64,000 bases of DNA from Pseudomonas vanderleydeniana (GTDB taxonomy: Bacteria; Pseudomonadota; Gammaproteobacteria; Pseudomonadales; Pseudomonadaceae): positions 1,042,001 through 1,106,000 of the forward strand of contig NZ_CP077093.1 in assembly GCF_014268755.2 (NCBI RefSeq), given 5' to 3'. How positions within the stretch are numbered: position 1 is the first letter of the stretch; the number at the start of each line of letters is the position of its first letter. Below are positions 22,119-30,502 of the stretch, piece by piece. A program made the position numbers and the translations under genes. The notes under the pieces were generated by a model. It did no database searches, was not told the origin of the DNA, and saw nothing but the letters and a program-made list of their open reading frames with translations.

Positions 22119-22246
22119 CGGGACTCTCCAGCACGAGCGGGGTAAAAAGCCCGCCGAGTATACGCCAGCGAAGAATCGGCCGGCATTGACCTGCGTCGGT
22201 TTGCCTCAGCCCTGGTCCGCTGGCTCTTGCTGAACTTGCTCTCCAT

Positions 22247-22381
22247 CCTGTGGGAGCGGGCTTGCCCGCGATCGGCTGCACAGTAGCCGCAAAACCTGAG
22301 CACGCGTTCCATCTGGCACACCGAGTGAACCGAATCACGGCCGCTGCGCGCCCGATCGCGGGCAAGCCACGCTCCCACAGG
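22247..22381. repeat. REPIN upstream of DUF2788
   Basis: Inverted arms: CCTGTGGGAGCGGGCTTGCC starts at 22247 and the complementary arm ends CGCTCCCACAGG at 22381. A 17-bp direct repeat (GAATCACGGCCGCTGCG) occurs inside the element at 22332-22348 and again just outside it at 22387-22403. Confidence 0.88.
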
Positions 22382-22445
22382 GGTAAGAATCACGGCCGCT
22401 GCGTACCGATTCAGCATCCCGGCAAAGGTAAGGCGTGGTGTCAGG

Positions 22446-22925
22446 TCAGCTGCGCAGGTGATTGAGCGGCAATTCGGTGCTGTTGAGCACCTGGTTGAGC
22501 ACGAAGCTGGAACGCACGCTGGTCACGCCTTCGATACGGGTCAGGTGTCCCAGCAGCAGCTTCTGGTAGTGATCCATGTCGGCCACCACCACTTTCAACT
22601 GGTAGTCGGCATCCATCCCGGTCACCAGGCTGCACTCCAGCACCTGCGGCAAGCTGCGGATCGCCGCCTCGAAGTTCTCGAAACGTTCCGGCGTGTGCCG
22701 GTCCATGCCGATCAGCACGTAGGCGGTCAGGCTCAGGCCGAGCTTCTTGCGGTCCAGCAGCGCGACCTGGCGTGATATGTAGCCGTCGTCTTCCAGCTGC
22801 TTGACCCGTCGCGAACAGGGCGAGGGCGACAGCCCGATGCGCTCGGCCAGCTCCTGGTTGGAGATGCGGGCGTCACGTTGCAATTCCGCCAGGATGCTCA
22901 GGTCATATCGGTCGAGTTTGCTCAT
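22446..22925 (-). CDS. Lrp/AsnC family transcriptional regulator
   Basis: A 159-residue regulator with an N-terminal winged HTH (LDRYDLSILAELQRDARISNQ then RIGLSPSPCSRRVKQLEDDG, about residues 3-60) and a C-terminal RAM/AsnC ligand domain (about 70-150: VLIGMDRHTPERFE, VLECSLVTGMDADYQLKVV). Such proteins form octamers and respond to amino acids. No divergent coding gene starts within 400 bases, so its target is not obvious; the structured non-coding region at 23100-23256 is the nearest divergent unit. Confidence 0.9.
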   Translation of the reverse strand: MSKLDRYDLSILAELQRDARISNQELAERIGLSPSPCSRRVKQLEDDGYISRQVALLDRKKLGLSLTAYVLIGMDRHTPERFENFEAAIRSLPQVLECSLVTGMDADYQLKVVVADMDHYQKLLLGHLTRIEGVTSVRSSFVLNQVLNSTELPLNHLRS

Positions 22926-23114
22926 CGTTCAGGCCTTTATCATAACTATTGCGCTGAATTATCCATCTGAAGCGAATTATTGCGCAAGTCATGTTTATTC
23001 GAGCAATGTTCGCAATCGCCTGCCGCCGTGCCCGGCCTATTCTTATCACCAGAATCACTGCAACACGAATCACTGCCCGGACATAGAGTCCACAGCGGCC
23101 CGCCGAATCAGGCG

Positions 23115-23256
23115 CTCCGCGGCCGGCAATCCCACAGGGTTGTGCAGGCCCCCGGGCTACACGCTGTCCAGAAGACGGTGTGAGGTGAGCCGGCGTCAAA
23201 AGCGTCGAGCACGGACGAAATTCCCCAAAGGGAGGCTGACGAGCCTCCCTTTTTTA
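23115..23256 (+). ncRNA. Candidate small RNA ending in an orphan terminator
   Basis: The gap 22926-23355 has no convincing coding gene, yet ends in a strong plus-strand terminator. Before it, complementary segments can fold: GCCGGC (23122-23127) with GCCGGC (23189-23194) encloses CACA-GGGT-TGTG (23133-23144) and a 9-bp stem CACGCTGTC/GACGGTGTG (23160-23182, two G-U pairs). This looks like an independent structured transcript. I do not recognise it as a known Pseudomonas sRNA, and the 5' end is unknown. Confidence 0.45.
23229..23256 (+). terminator. Strong Rho-independent terminator
   Basis: AGGGAGGCT-GACG-AGCCTCCCT is a perfect 9-bp stem with a 4-base loop, followed by TTTTTT. It lies about 100 bases before the DUF6515 gene, and there is no plus-strand coding gene upstream for it to terminate. 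Confidence 0.85.
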
Positions 23257-23355
23257 TTGGGCGTAAAATAAGTCTGGTGACTGATAATGTATTGCAGAAC
23301 CGGCATCCGCTTTCCCAGTCTTATGGTTATGCCCTGAACCGCAGTGAGGAACCGA

Positions 23356-24504
23356 ATGAAATCGCGCATCTGGCATTTGGCAGGTGTTGGCTTGCTCTGT
23401 ATGAGTGTTGGTGCGCAAGCACTGGCTGAAGATCGGGGTGAAGAGAACCAGCAGCATCCCCACCCCAACGGTGGGCAGCGTGGGCCCGAAGGGCGCCCGG
23501 GTGGGCATGAGGAGCGGCCGGCGAACAATCAGCCGCGTCCGGAGGCCATCCAGCCACGCCCGCAGGCTCCCCAGCCACGTCCCCAGGCGCCGGAGGTTCG
23601 ACCGCAGGCTCGTCCGGAGATGAACCAGTTCCGCCAGGAAAACAATCAGCCACGGCCGGAGAACAACCAGCACTTCGAGCGTCGCGAGCAGAACTTCGGT
23701 GGCCAGTGGCAGGGCCGTCCACCACAGAATGATCCGAACCAGCAAAGCCGCCCGGCGCCGCAGCCGCAGAACAACCTGCCGATCCAGAGCCGGCCCGACA
23801 CCGTGCGCCAGACCCAGGAGCCGATGCGCGGCAACTACTCGGACATTCCAAGGCGCAATGGCTACAACCCCGGCTGGCAGGCCGGTGGCAACTATGGTCG
23901 TCCGGGTGGCAACTTCGATCACCCCAACGACCATCGCTGGCCGGGACGTCCCTCCGGTCACGGTAATGGCTGGGGCCCGGGGCCGCAGTATCGTCCAGGC
24001 TATGTGATCGATCGTTTCCCCGACCGTAACTGGCGGGTGCCGTACCGTGGGCAGGACTACTTCTTCTCCGGCGGCTACTGGTATCGCCCGCAGGGGCCGC
24101 GTTACGTGGTGGTCGCACCACCGCGTGGAATCCGCATCAATTACCTGCCCGATTACGCGCGGGAAGTCTGGGTCGGCAGCACGCTGTTCTTCCTTGCGGC
24201 CGGGGCCTACTACCTCTATCAGGAAGATACCCAGGACTACGTGGTGGTCGACCCGCCCGCCGCCGCGCCACAGGTGGCGCCAGCGCCTTCGGGCAATGGC
24301 TATGACGTGACGGCCTACCCGGCCAACGGCCAGAGTCCGGAGCAGGTGCAGCAGGATGGCGAGGATTGCTATCGCTGGGCCGTGCAGCAGAGTGGCTTCG
24401 ATCCGGCCAACGTCACCTACGCACCCGACCCGGCGGTGGTACAGACCTACCGCCAGGCCGAGGGCAACTGCCTGAGCAGTCGCGGCTACCAGGTCAGTTA
24501 CTGA
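23356..24504 (+). CDS. DUF6515 family protein with Pro/Gln/Arg-rich linker
   Basis: A 382-residue exported protein: signal peptide MKSRIWHLAGVGLLCMSVGAQALA, then a low-complexity region (about residues 25-215) built of variations on QPRPQAP, NNQPRPE and similar. A folded C-terminal part follows with YRGQDYFFSGGYWYRPQGPR, APPRGIRINYLPDYAREVWV and a hydrophobic stretch TLFFLAAGAYYLYQ. Cysteines near the end (EDCYRWAVQQSGFDP, GNCLSSRGYQVSY) may pair. It is probably periplasmic or envelope-associated; function unknown. ATG at 23356 has GTGAGGA 5 bases upstream and is preferred to an in-frame GTG at 23344. Confidence 0.82.
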   Translation: MKSRIWHLAGVGLLCMSVGAQALAEDRGEENQQHPHPNGGQRGPEGRPGGHEERPANNQPRPEAIQPRPQAPQPRPQAPEVRPQARPEMNQFRQENNQPRPENNQHFERREQNFGGQWQGRPPQNDPNQQSRPAPQPQNNLPIQSRPDTVRQTQEPMRGNYSDIPRRNGYNPGWQAGGNYGRPGGNFDHPNDHRWPGRPSGHGNGWGPGPQYRPGYVIDRFPDRNWRVPYRGQDYFFSGGYWYRPQGPRYVVVAPPRGIRINYLPDYAREVWVGSTLFFLAAGAYYLYQEDTQDYVVVDPPAAAPQVAPAPSGNGYDVTAYPANGQSPEQVQQDGEDCYRWAVQQSGFDPANVTYAPDPAVVQTYRQAEGNCLSSRGYQVSY

Positions 24505-25395
24505 TCAGTCGCGGCGTTTCACCACTTCCCGAGGGTCGGCGTGCACCAGCACTTCGGCCTTCGGGTAGACGGCACTGATCGCATCGGCGGCCTGGTCACT
24601 CAGGCCGTGGGCCACCGACAGCGTCAGCTCTCCCGGCAGCTCCAGGTGCAACTGCACGAACCAGTGGTTGCCCGACACCCGCGTCCGCAGATCATGGGCG
24701 CCCAGCACGCCCGGCACGCCCTTGGCGAGTTCCAGCATGTGCTGGCTGATCTGCGGCGACAGTTCCTCGTCCATCAGCACGGCAAAACTCTCGCGGCCGA
24801 TCTGGATCGCACTCCACAGGATGTAGGCCGAGATCCCCAGGCCGAACCAGGCATCCACCTGGGCAAAGCCGAGGCTGGCGAACACCAGGGCCAGCAGGAT
24901 GCTGCCGTTGAGCATCATGTCCGAGCGGTAGTGCAGCGAGTCGGCACGCACGGCGGTGGAGCCGGTTGCGCGAATGACCCGGTGTTGCAGCACCAGCAGG
25001 GCGGCGGTGAGCACCAGCGACAGAATGATCACGCCGATGCTCAGCCAGGGCGCCCCTACCGGCTCTGGATGGCGGATCCGCTCGACCGCCTGCACCGCGA
25101 TCAGGATCGCACTGCCGGCGATGAACAGCGCCTGGGCCATGCCCGACAGCGACTCGGCCTTGCCATGACCGTAGCGGTGGTCGTCATCCGCCGGACGTAG
25201 CGCATAGTGCACTGCCAGCAGGTTGAGGAACGAGGTCACGCCGTCGAGTGCCGAGTCGGTCAACCCGGCGAGCATGCTCACCGAGCCGCTCAGCCACCAG
25301 GCGATGGCCTTGGTGACGATCAGGATACTGGCGACCGCCACCGAGGCCCGGGTGGCCAGGCGCAGCAGGCGAGCGTGTTCGGGGCTGTTGCTCAT
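24505..25395 (-). CDS. fieF: Cation diffusion facilitator (FieF/YiiP type)
   Basis: A 296-residue CDF exporter of divalent metals (Fe2+, Zn2+), driven by protons in the inner membrane. Six membrane helices are followed by a cytosolic C-terminal domain. Metal-site residues of the family are visible in AGLTDSALDGVTS (DxxxD) and DSLHYRSDMM (HxxxD), matching the YiiP active site. The C-terminal domain contains HDLRTRVSGNHWFVQLHLELPG. The stop abuts the end of the convergent DUF6515 gene. The symbol reflects family resemblance; the metal is not proven. Confidence 0.85.
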   Translation of the reverse strand: MSNSPEHARLLRLATRASVAVASILIVTKAIAWWLSGSVSMLAGLTDSALDGVTSFLNLLAVHYALRPADDDHRYGHGKAESLSGMAQALFIAGSAILIAVQAVERIRHPEPVGAPWLSIGVIILSLVLTAALLVLQHRVIRATGSTAVRADSLHYRSDMMLNGSILLALVFASLGFAQVDAWFGLGISAYILWSAIQIGRESFAVLMDEELSPQISQHMLELAKGVPGVLGAHDLRTRVSGNHWFVQLHLELPGELTLSVAHGLSDQAADAISAVYPKAEVLVHADPREVVKRRD

Positions 25396-25422
25396 GCAAG
25401 GCGGTCCTTGTGCGGGCGGGGA

Positions 25423-25842
25423 TCAGGCGGAAGGACGCAGGCCATACATGGCCAACTGTTGCAGGCTGCCCTTGTGCTGGATCAGTCGCGGGTCGTTCAG
25501 CGGCAGGCTTTGGCCCAGTTCGGTCTGGATGATCGCCTGCAGTTTCTGGTTGTCGACCTGGCCATTGGTGCCGATGGATTCGTGGAGTTTTTCCGGGGCG
25601 ATCTGCGCGGTGGTGCCGTTGGGCAGGTAGATGGCGCCAGTGGCGAAGTCGATGCCGAAAGCGATCAGCCCGGGGATGACGTAGAACAGGATGCCGATGG
25701 CATCGAGGCCGGCGACCAGCGGGTCGATCTTGCCTTCGATCTGGCCACGGCGGTCGGGGAAAAAGATCGAGCCACAGGCGGTCAACTGGGTCAGCAGGGT
25801 GGCAACCACGACGCCACCGATAACGCGCGAAGAAATACGCAT
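25423..25842 (-). CDS. Small predicted lipoprotein
   Basis: A 139-residue protein starting MRISSRVIGGVVVATLLTQLTACGS, with a lipobox at LTAC (Cys23). After it come FFPDRRGQIEGKIDPLVAG, a hydrophobic stretch ILFYVIPGLIAFGIDFATGAIYLP and a helical C-terminus. Function unknown; I know of no reliable family. The ATG at 25842 has AGGAG 8 bases upstream, so an upstream in-frame ATG (25878) is rejected. It precedes the CDF gene by 27 bases and may be co-transcribed. Confidence 0.75.
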   Translation of the reverse strand: MRISSRVIGGVVVATLLTQLTACGSIFFPDRRGQIEGKIDPLVAGLDAIGILFYVIPGLIAFGIDFATGAIYLPNGTTAQIAPEKLHESIGTNGQVDNQKLQAIIQTELGQSLPLNDPRLIQHKGSLQQLAMYGLRPSA

Positions 25843-25951
25843 GCAAGGATCTCCTGGAGGGAAAGGCCCACTATACAAGGGTCAACGAATAAGACCGTGA
25901 TTAATGCAGCTCGGTTCGCCGTTATACTCGGCGGCCTGTTCTGGAGCCACC

Positions 25952-28483
25952 ATGATTTCCTTGCCGATTGATGAAGTTTTGCCTGCACTGCGCCAGGCCC
26001 TGGGCGAACGCCACGAAACCGTGCTCGAAGCCCCGCCCGGCGCGGGCAAGACCACCCGGGTGCCGCTGGCGCTGCTGGACGAGCCGTGGCTGGCCGGGCA
26101 AACCATCCTGATGCTCGAACCGCGCCGTCTGGCTGCCCGGGCGGCGGCCGAACGGCTGGCGGAGGAGCTGGGGGAAAAGGTCGGCGAAACCGTGGGCTAC
26201 CGCATTCGCCTGGAGAGCAAGGTCGGTCCCGGTACGCGGATCGAAGTGGTGACGGAAGGGATTCTCACCCGCCGCCTGCAGGATGACCCGGCGCTCGAGG
26301 GCGTCGGCCTGTTGATCTTCGACGAGTTCCACGAACGCAGCCTGGATGCCGACCTGGCCCTGGCCCTGAGCCTCAATGGTCGCGAGATGTTCCGGGACGA
26401 GCAACCGCTGAAGATCCTGCTGATGTCGGCGACCCTGGAGGGCGAGCGCCTGTCCAGCCTGCTGGGCGAGGCGCCGGTGGTGCGCAGCGAAGGCCGCATG
26501 TTCCCGGTGACGACCCGTTGGGGCCGGCCTTTCCAGCCTGGCGAATTCATTGAACCGCGAGTGGTGCAGACCGTGCTTGAGGCGGTCAACGACGAAAGTG
26601 GCAGCGTGCTGGTATTCCTGCCGGGACAGGCCGAGATCCGCCGTGTGCACCAGCAGTTGGAAGAGACCCTGGGCAGCCAGCCGCAGATCCTGCTCTGCCC
26701 ACTGCATGGCGAACTGGACCTGGCCGCCCAGCGTGCAGCCATCGAGCCGGCTCCGCCAGGCAAGCGCAAGGTGGTGCTGGCGACCAACATCGCCGAGACC
26801 AGCCTGACCATCGATGGCGTGCGGGTGGTGATCGACGCCGGGCTGGCGCGGGTGCCGCGCTTCGACCCGGGCAGCGGCATGACCCGCCTGGACACCCAGC
26901 GCATCTCCCGCGCGAGCGCGACCCAGCGCGCCGGTCGGGCCGGGCGCCTGGAACCGGGGGTGTGCTATCGCCTGTGGTCCGAAGCCCAGCATGAACAACT
27001 GGCGGCTTACGGCAGCGCCGAAATTCTCCAGGCCGACCTGGCCGGGTTGGCCCTGCAACTGGCACGCTGGGGTGTGGCGGTCGAGCAACTGGTCTGGCTC
27101 GATGTGCCCCCGGCTGCGGCGTATGCACAGGCCCGCGATCTGCTCCAGCGCCTGGGTGCATTGGCCTGTAAGGCAGGCGAAGCCGCGACGCTGACCCGAC
27201 ATGGCAAGGCGATGGCCGAACTGCCTGCGCATCCGCGTATCGCCCACCTGCTGTTGCGTGGCCAGGCGCTGGGCCTGGCGAGCATGGCCTGCGATGTCGC
27301 GGCCCTGCTGGGTGAGCGCGATATCCAGCGCGGCGGTGGTGCCGACCTGCACAGTCGGCTGGCCTTGCTGGCAGGGGAGGAGCGGGTGGCTCGCGGCGGC
27401 CAGGGTGGCGTGCAACGAGCCCGGCAGTTGGCGCGGCAGTACCGGGGATACCTGCGTGGCAAGGCGAGCGAGCCGGTGGCTGATCCCGAACATTCGCGCT
27501 GGCTCGGCGCGCTGCTGGCGCTGGCCTATCCGGACCGGGTTGCCCAGCAGCGGCGCGCTGGCGGCGCGGAATATCGCCTGGCCAATGGCCGGGCGGCGAT
27601 GTTCAGCGAAATCGACAGCCTGATGAAGCAGCCCTGGCTGGTGGTCGCCGACCTGGGCAGCCGCCAGGGCCAGCGCGAAGAGCGGATCTACCTGGCGGCC
27701 GAGTTCGACCCAGGCCTGTTCGACACGGTGCTGGCCGAGCAGGTGAGTGTCGTCGATCAACTGGACTGGGATGAGCGCGAGGGGGTGCTGCGCGCCGAAC
27801 GCCAGCGCAAGGTCGGCGAACTGGTCCTGGGTCGCGAGCCGCTGACCGGGCTGGACGAGGCGGCGCGCAGCCAGGCGCTGGTCAACCTGGTGCGGCGCAA
27901 GGGACTGGAACTGCTGCCCTGGACCCCGGAGCTGCGCCAGTGGCAGGCGAGGGTGGCGCTGCTGCGTCAGCTCGACCTGGCGGACAAGGGCCAGAGCGAA
28001 TGGCCGGACGTCAGCGATCCCGCGCTGCTGGCGAGCATGGAGCACTGGCTGGCGCCCTACCTGGGCCGGGTCTCGCGGCTCAGCCACTTCGCCAACCTGG
28101 AACTGGCCAACATTATCCACAACCTGCTGCCCTGGCCGTTGCCACAGCGCCTGGACGAACTCGCCCCGCATCACCTGAGCGTGCCGTCGGGCTCGTCGAT
28201 CCGCCTGGACTACAGCGAGCAGCCGCCGATCCTGGCGGTACGCCTGCAGGAACTGTTCGGCCTGGCCGAGACGCCACGAATTGCCGGTGGCCGGCAGGTG
28301 GTCAAGCTGCACCTGCTGTCGCCGGCGCGGCGGCCGGTGCAGGTGACCCAGGACCTGGCGAACTTCTGGCGCAGCACCTACGCCGAAGTGAAGAAGGACC
28401 TCAAGGGCCGTTATCCCAAGCATTACTGGCCGGATGACCCGCTGGTGGCGGAAGCGACGGCGCGGGCCAAACCGCGTAAATAA
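25952..28483 (+). CDS. hrpB: ATP-dependent helicase HrpB
   Basis: An 843-residue DEAH/RHA-type helicase. Motif I is APPGAGKTTRV (about residue 28), the Walker B box is FDEFHERSLDADLAL, motif III is SATLEGERL, motif V is TNIAETSLTIDGV and motif VI is QRAGRAGRLEPGVCYRLW. A HA2-like region and the HrpB-specific C-terminal domain (SPARRPVQVTQDLANFWR, KGRYPKHYWPDDP) follow. The RNA substrate of bacterial HrpB is not settled. ATG at 25952 follows TCTGGAG; an upstream ATG at 25904 would overlap the probable promoter and ribosome binding site. Confidence 0.95.
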   Translation: MISLPIDEVLPALRQALGERHETVLEAPPGAGKTTRVPLALLDEPWLAGQTILMLEPRRLAARAAAERLAEELGEKVGETVGYRIRLESKVGPGTRIEVVTEGILTRRLQDDPALEGVGLLIFDEFHERSLDADLALALSLNGREMFRDEQPLKILLMSATLEGERLSSLLGEAPVVRSEGRMFPVTTRWGRPFQPGEFIEPRVVQTVLEAVNDESGSVLVFLPGQAEIRRVHQQLEETLGSQPQILLCPLHGELDLAAQRAAIEPAPPGKRKVVLATNIAETSLTIDGVRVVIDAGLARVPRFDPGSGMTRLDTQRISRASATQRAGRAGRLEPGVCYRLWSEAQHEQLAAYGSAEILQADLAGLALQLARWGVAVEQLVWLDVPPAAAYAQARDLLQRLGALACKAGEAATLTRHGKAMAELPAHPRIAHLLLRGQALGLASMACDVAALLGERDIQRGGGADLHSRLALLAGEERVARGGQGGVQRARQLARQYRGYLRGKASEPVADPEHSRWLGALLALAYPDRVAQQRRAGGAEYRLANGRAAMFSEIDSLMKQPWLVVADLGSRQGQREERIYLAAEFDPGLFDTVLAEQVSVVDQLDWDEREGVLRAERQRKVGELVLGREPLTGLDEAARSQALVNLVRRKGLELLPWTPELRQWQARVALLRQLDLADKGQSEWPDVSDPALLASMEHWLAPYLGRVSRLSHFANLELANIIHNLLPWPLPQRLDELAPHHLSVPSGSSIRLDYSEQPPILAVRLQELFGLAETPRIAGGRQVVKLHLLSPARRPVQVTQDLANFWRSTYAEVKKDLKGRYPKHYWPDDPLVAEATARAKPRK

Positions 28484-28501
28484 CCCCAACACCGCCCCAC
28501 C

Positions 28502-28591
28502 CGTAGGAGCGTGGCTTGCCCGCGAAGAACGATGATGCGGTCTATCCGTCGAACCACGTTATCGTTCTTCGCGGGCAAGCCCTGCTCCTAC
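28502..28591. repeat. REPIN between hrpB and the GlxA-type regulator
   Basis: Near-perfect inverted arms: GTAGGAGCGTGGCTTGCCCG at 28503 and CGGGCAAGCCCTGCTCCTAC ending at 28591. The symmetry extends inward through CGAAGAACGAT / ATCGTTCTTCG, so each arm is about 31 bases. Confidence 0.9.
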
Positions 28592-28622
28592 AAGGGACGG
28601 GGAGGGGGTGGTGGGTGTCTGT

Positions 28623-29567
28623 TCAGCCTACCCGCCGGGCATCACGCCGCACCGCCTGTGGCGGGACGCCAAAGCCACGGATGAACACCTCCCGCATGTG
28701 GCGCCGGTCCCGGAAGCCGGTTTCCCGGGCCACCACGTCCAGGCTGTGGCGGCTCTGCTCGATCATCAATCGCGCCGCCTCCAGCCGTAGGCTCTCCACG
28801 GCCCTGGCCGGCGACTGCCCGGTCTCGGCGGTGAACACGCGGGTGAACTGTCGTGGACTCAGGTGCACCACATCGGCCAGTTCCTCGACGCTCAACGGCC
28901 GGCTCAGGTGTTGGCGGGCATAGTCCAGGGCGCTCTGAATCCGGTCCGACTTGGGTGACAGCGTCAGCAGTTCGGAGTGCTGCGACTGTCCGCCGGAGCG
29001 GCGCTGATGCATGACGAGGTGGTGGGCCACCGAGCGCGCAAGCTCCGCCCCCAGGTCCTTTTCCACCATCCCCAGGGTCATGTCCATTCCGGCTGTCATG
29101 CCGGCCGAGGTCCACACCGGCCCGTCGACGATGAAGATCCGATCGTCCTCGACCTCGATGTCCGGATAGTTCGCCTGCAGGGCCTGGGCATGGGCCCAGT
29201 GCGTGGTCGCGCGCCGATGGTCGAGCACGCCTGCGGCGGCCAGGATAAAGGTGCCCGTGCAGATCCCGGCCGCGCGCCGCGCGCTGTCGGCGAAGCCGCG
29301 CACACTGTCGAGCACGCCCGCGGGCGGCGGCGTCAGTGGTTCGAGGGTGCCGGCGACCATCCAGCTGTCGGCGAGGCCGGGCTTGCCCAGCGCCAGCGTG
29401 TCGATCTGCAGGCCCAGCGACGAGCGCACGCTGCCACCGGACAGGGAGAAGTTCTGGATCCTGTAGACCGGCTCCCCCGCGACCAGGTTGGCGAACTCGA
29501 AAACCGACTGGGTCGCCAGGGACATGACCTGGAAGCCTTCGGTCAGCAGATAGCCTACTCGGTGCAT
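28623..29567 (-). CDS. GlxA-family transcriptional regulator (DJ-1/PfpI-AraC fusion)
   Basis: A 314-residue regulator. The N-terminal DJ-1/PfpI-like domain (about 1-180) includes RRAAGICTGTFILAAAGVLD, where Cys sits in the nucleophile-elbow position, and TTHWAHAQALQANYPDIEVE. The C-terminal AraC domain (about 215-310) has two HTH units: VEELADVVHLSPRQFTRVFT and LDVVARETGFRDRRHMREVF. It diverges from two SDR genes and the MRJP gene and probably controls them, sensing an unknown ligand. ATG at 29567 has AGAGGAG upstream; a longer frame from 29678 would run over the divergent gene start. Confidence 0.88.
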   Translation of the reverse strand: MHRVGYLLTEGFQVMSLATQSVFEFANLVAGEPVYRIQNFSLSGGSVRSSLGLQIDTLALGKPGLADSWMVAGTLEPLTPPPAGVLDSVRGFADSARRAAGICTGTFILAAAGVLDHRRATTHWAHAQALQANYPDIEVEDDRIFIVDGPVWTSAGMTAGMDMTLGMVEKDLGAELARSVAHHLVMHQRRSGGQSQHSELLTLSPKSDRIQSALDYARQHLSRPLSVEELADVVHLSPRQFTRVFTAETGQSPARAVESLRLEAARLMIEQSRHSLDVVARETGFRDRRHMREVFIRGFGVPPQAVRRDARRVG

Positions 29568-29676
29568 GGCAATGCTCCTCTGTTGATGTCCTGAAAAACT
29601 ACCATATACGTCGTTTAAGACATAGCCGGTTTTCCGCATCATGGCTCCAGTCCCCCACACATGACGGAGCAGGAAC

Positions 29677-30474
29677 ATGACTCAGGAACACAAGGGCACC
29701 GCCCTTATCACTGGCGCCTCCACCGGAATCGGTTCGATCTATGCCGAGCGCCTGGCGCGCCGCGGCTATGACCTGGTACTGGTAGCCCGCAACCGTGACC
29801 GCCTCAACGCACTGGCCAGCCGTATCACCACTGACACCCAGCGCAATGTCGAAGTCTTCCCCGCGGACCTGGCCAATCCGCAGGACCTGGCCCGTGTCGA
29901 ACGCAAGTTGCGCGAAGACGCCAGCATCACCCTGCTGGTGAACAACGCGGGCATCGGCACCCACACCAGCCTGCTGGAAAGCGATGTGGAACGGATGGCC
30001 GAGATGATCAGCCTCAACGTCACCGCACTGACCCGGCTGACCTACGCCGCGGTACCGGGCTTCATCGCCCGCCAGCAGGGCGCACTGATCAACATCTCGT
30101 CGATCGTCAGCCTGGCGCCGGAACTGCTCAACGGTGTGTACGGCGGCAGCAAGGCGTATGTCACCGCCTTCAGCCAGTCGCTGCACAAGGAACTGTCCGC
30201 GCAGGGCATCAAGGTCCAGGCCGTCCTGCCCGGTGCTACCGCGACCGACTTCTGGCAGATCGGCGGCCTGCCGGTGGAAAACCTCGACCCGGGCATTGTG
30301 ATGTCGGCCGCCGACCTGGTCGACGGCGCCCTGCAGGACTTCGACCGGGAGGTGCTGGTTTCCATCCCTTCGCTGCATGACCTGCGACCGTTCGAACAGT
30401 ACGAGGCCAGTCGGCAGGCGCTGTTCGGCCAGCTTTCCAGCAACCGCCTGGCACCGCGCTACAGCGCCAGCTGA
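29677..30474 (+). CDS. SDR family NAD(P)-dependent oxidoreductase
   Basis: A 265-residue short-chain dehydrogenase with the complete classical motif set: ALITGASTGIGSIYAERLAR (cofactor glycine motif), LVNNAGIGTH, the catalytic Ser in NISSIVSLAPE and YGGSKAYV with catalytic Tyr and Lys. It is cytosolic; the substrate is unknown. The Arg in LVLVARNRDRL suggests NADPH. It is the first gene of an accessory run (SDR, SDR, MRJP-like) divergent from the GlxA-type regulator and is probably its target. Confidence 0.88.
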   Translation: MTQEHKGTALITGASTGIGSIYAERLARRGYDLVLVARNRDRLNALASRITTDTQRNVEVFPADLANPQDLARVERKLREDASITLLVNNAGIGTHTSLLESDVERMAEMISLNVTALTRLTYAAVPGFIARQQGALINISSIVSLAPELLNGVYGGSKAYVTAFSQSLHKELSAQGIKVQAVLPGATATDFWQIGGLPVENLDPGIVMSAADLVDGALQDFDREVLVSIPSLHDLRPFEQYEASRQALFGQLSSNRLAPRYSAS

Positions 30475-30502
30475 TTGCATTTCATTCAGAAGGACACAAA
30501 TC

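Noticed and set aside
22801..23271. 156-codon plus-strand frame through the Lrp promoter and the terminator
   Set aside because: It begins inside the Lrp gene in antisense and reads through the hairpins; amino-acid composition is not protein-like.
25922..28492. 856-codon open frame opposite hrpB
   Set aside because: Mirror of HrpB codon usage; no recognisable motif and no ribosome binding site.
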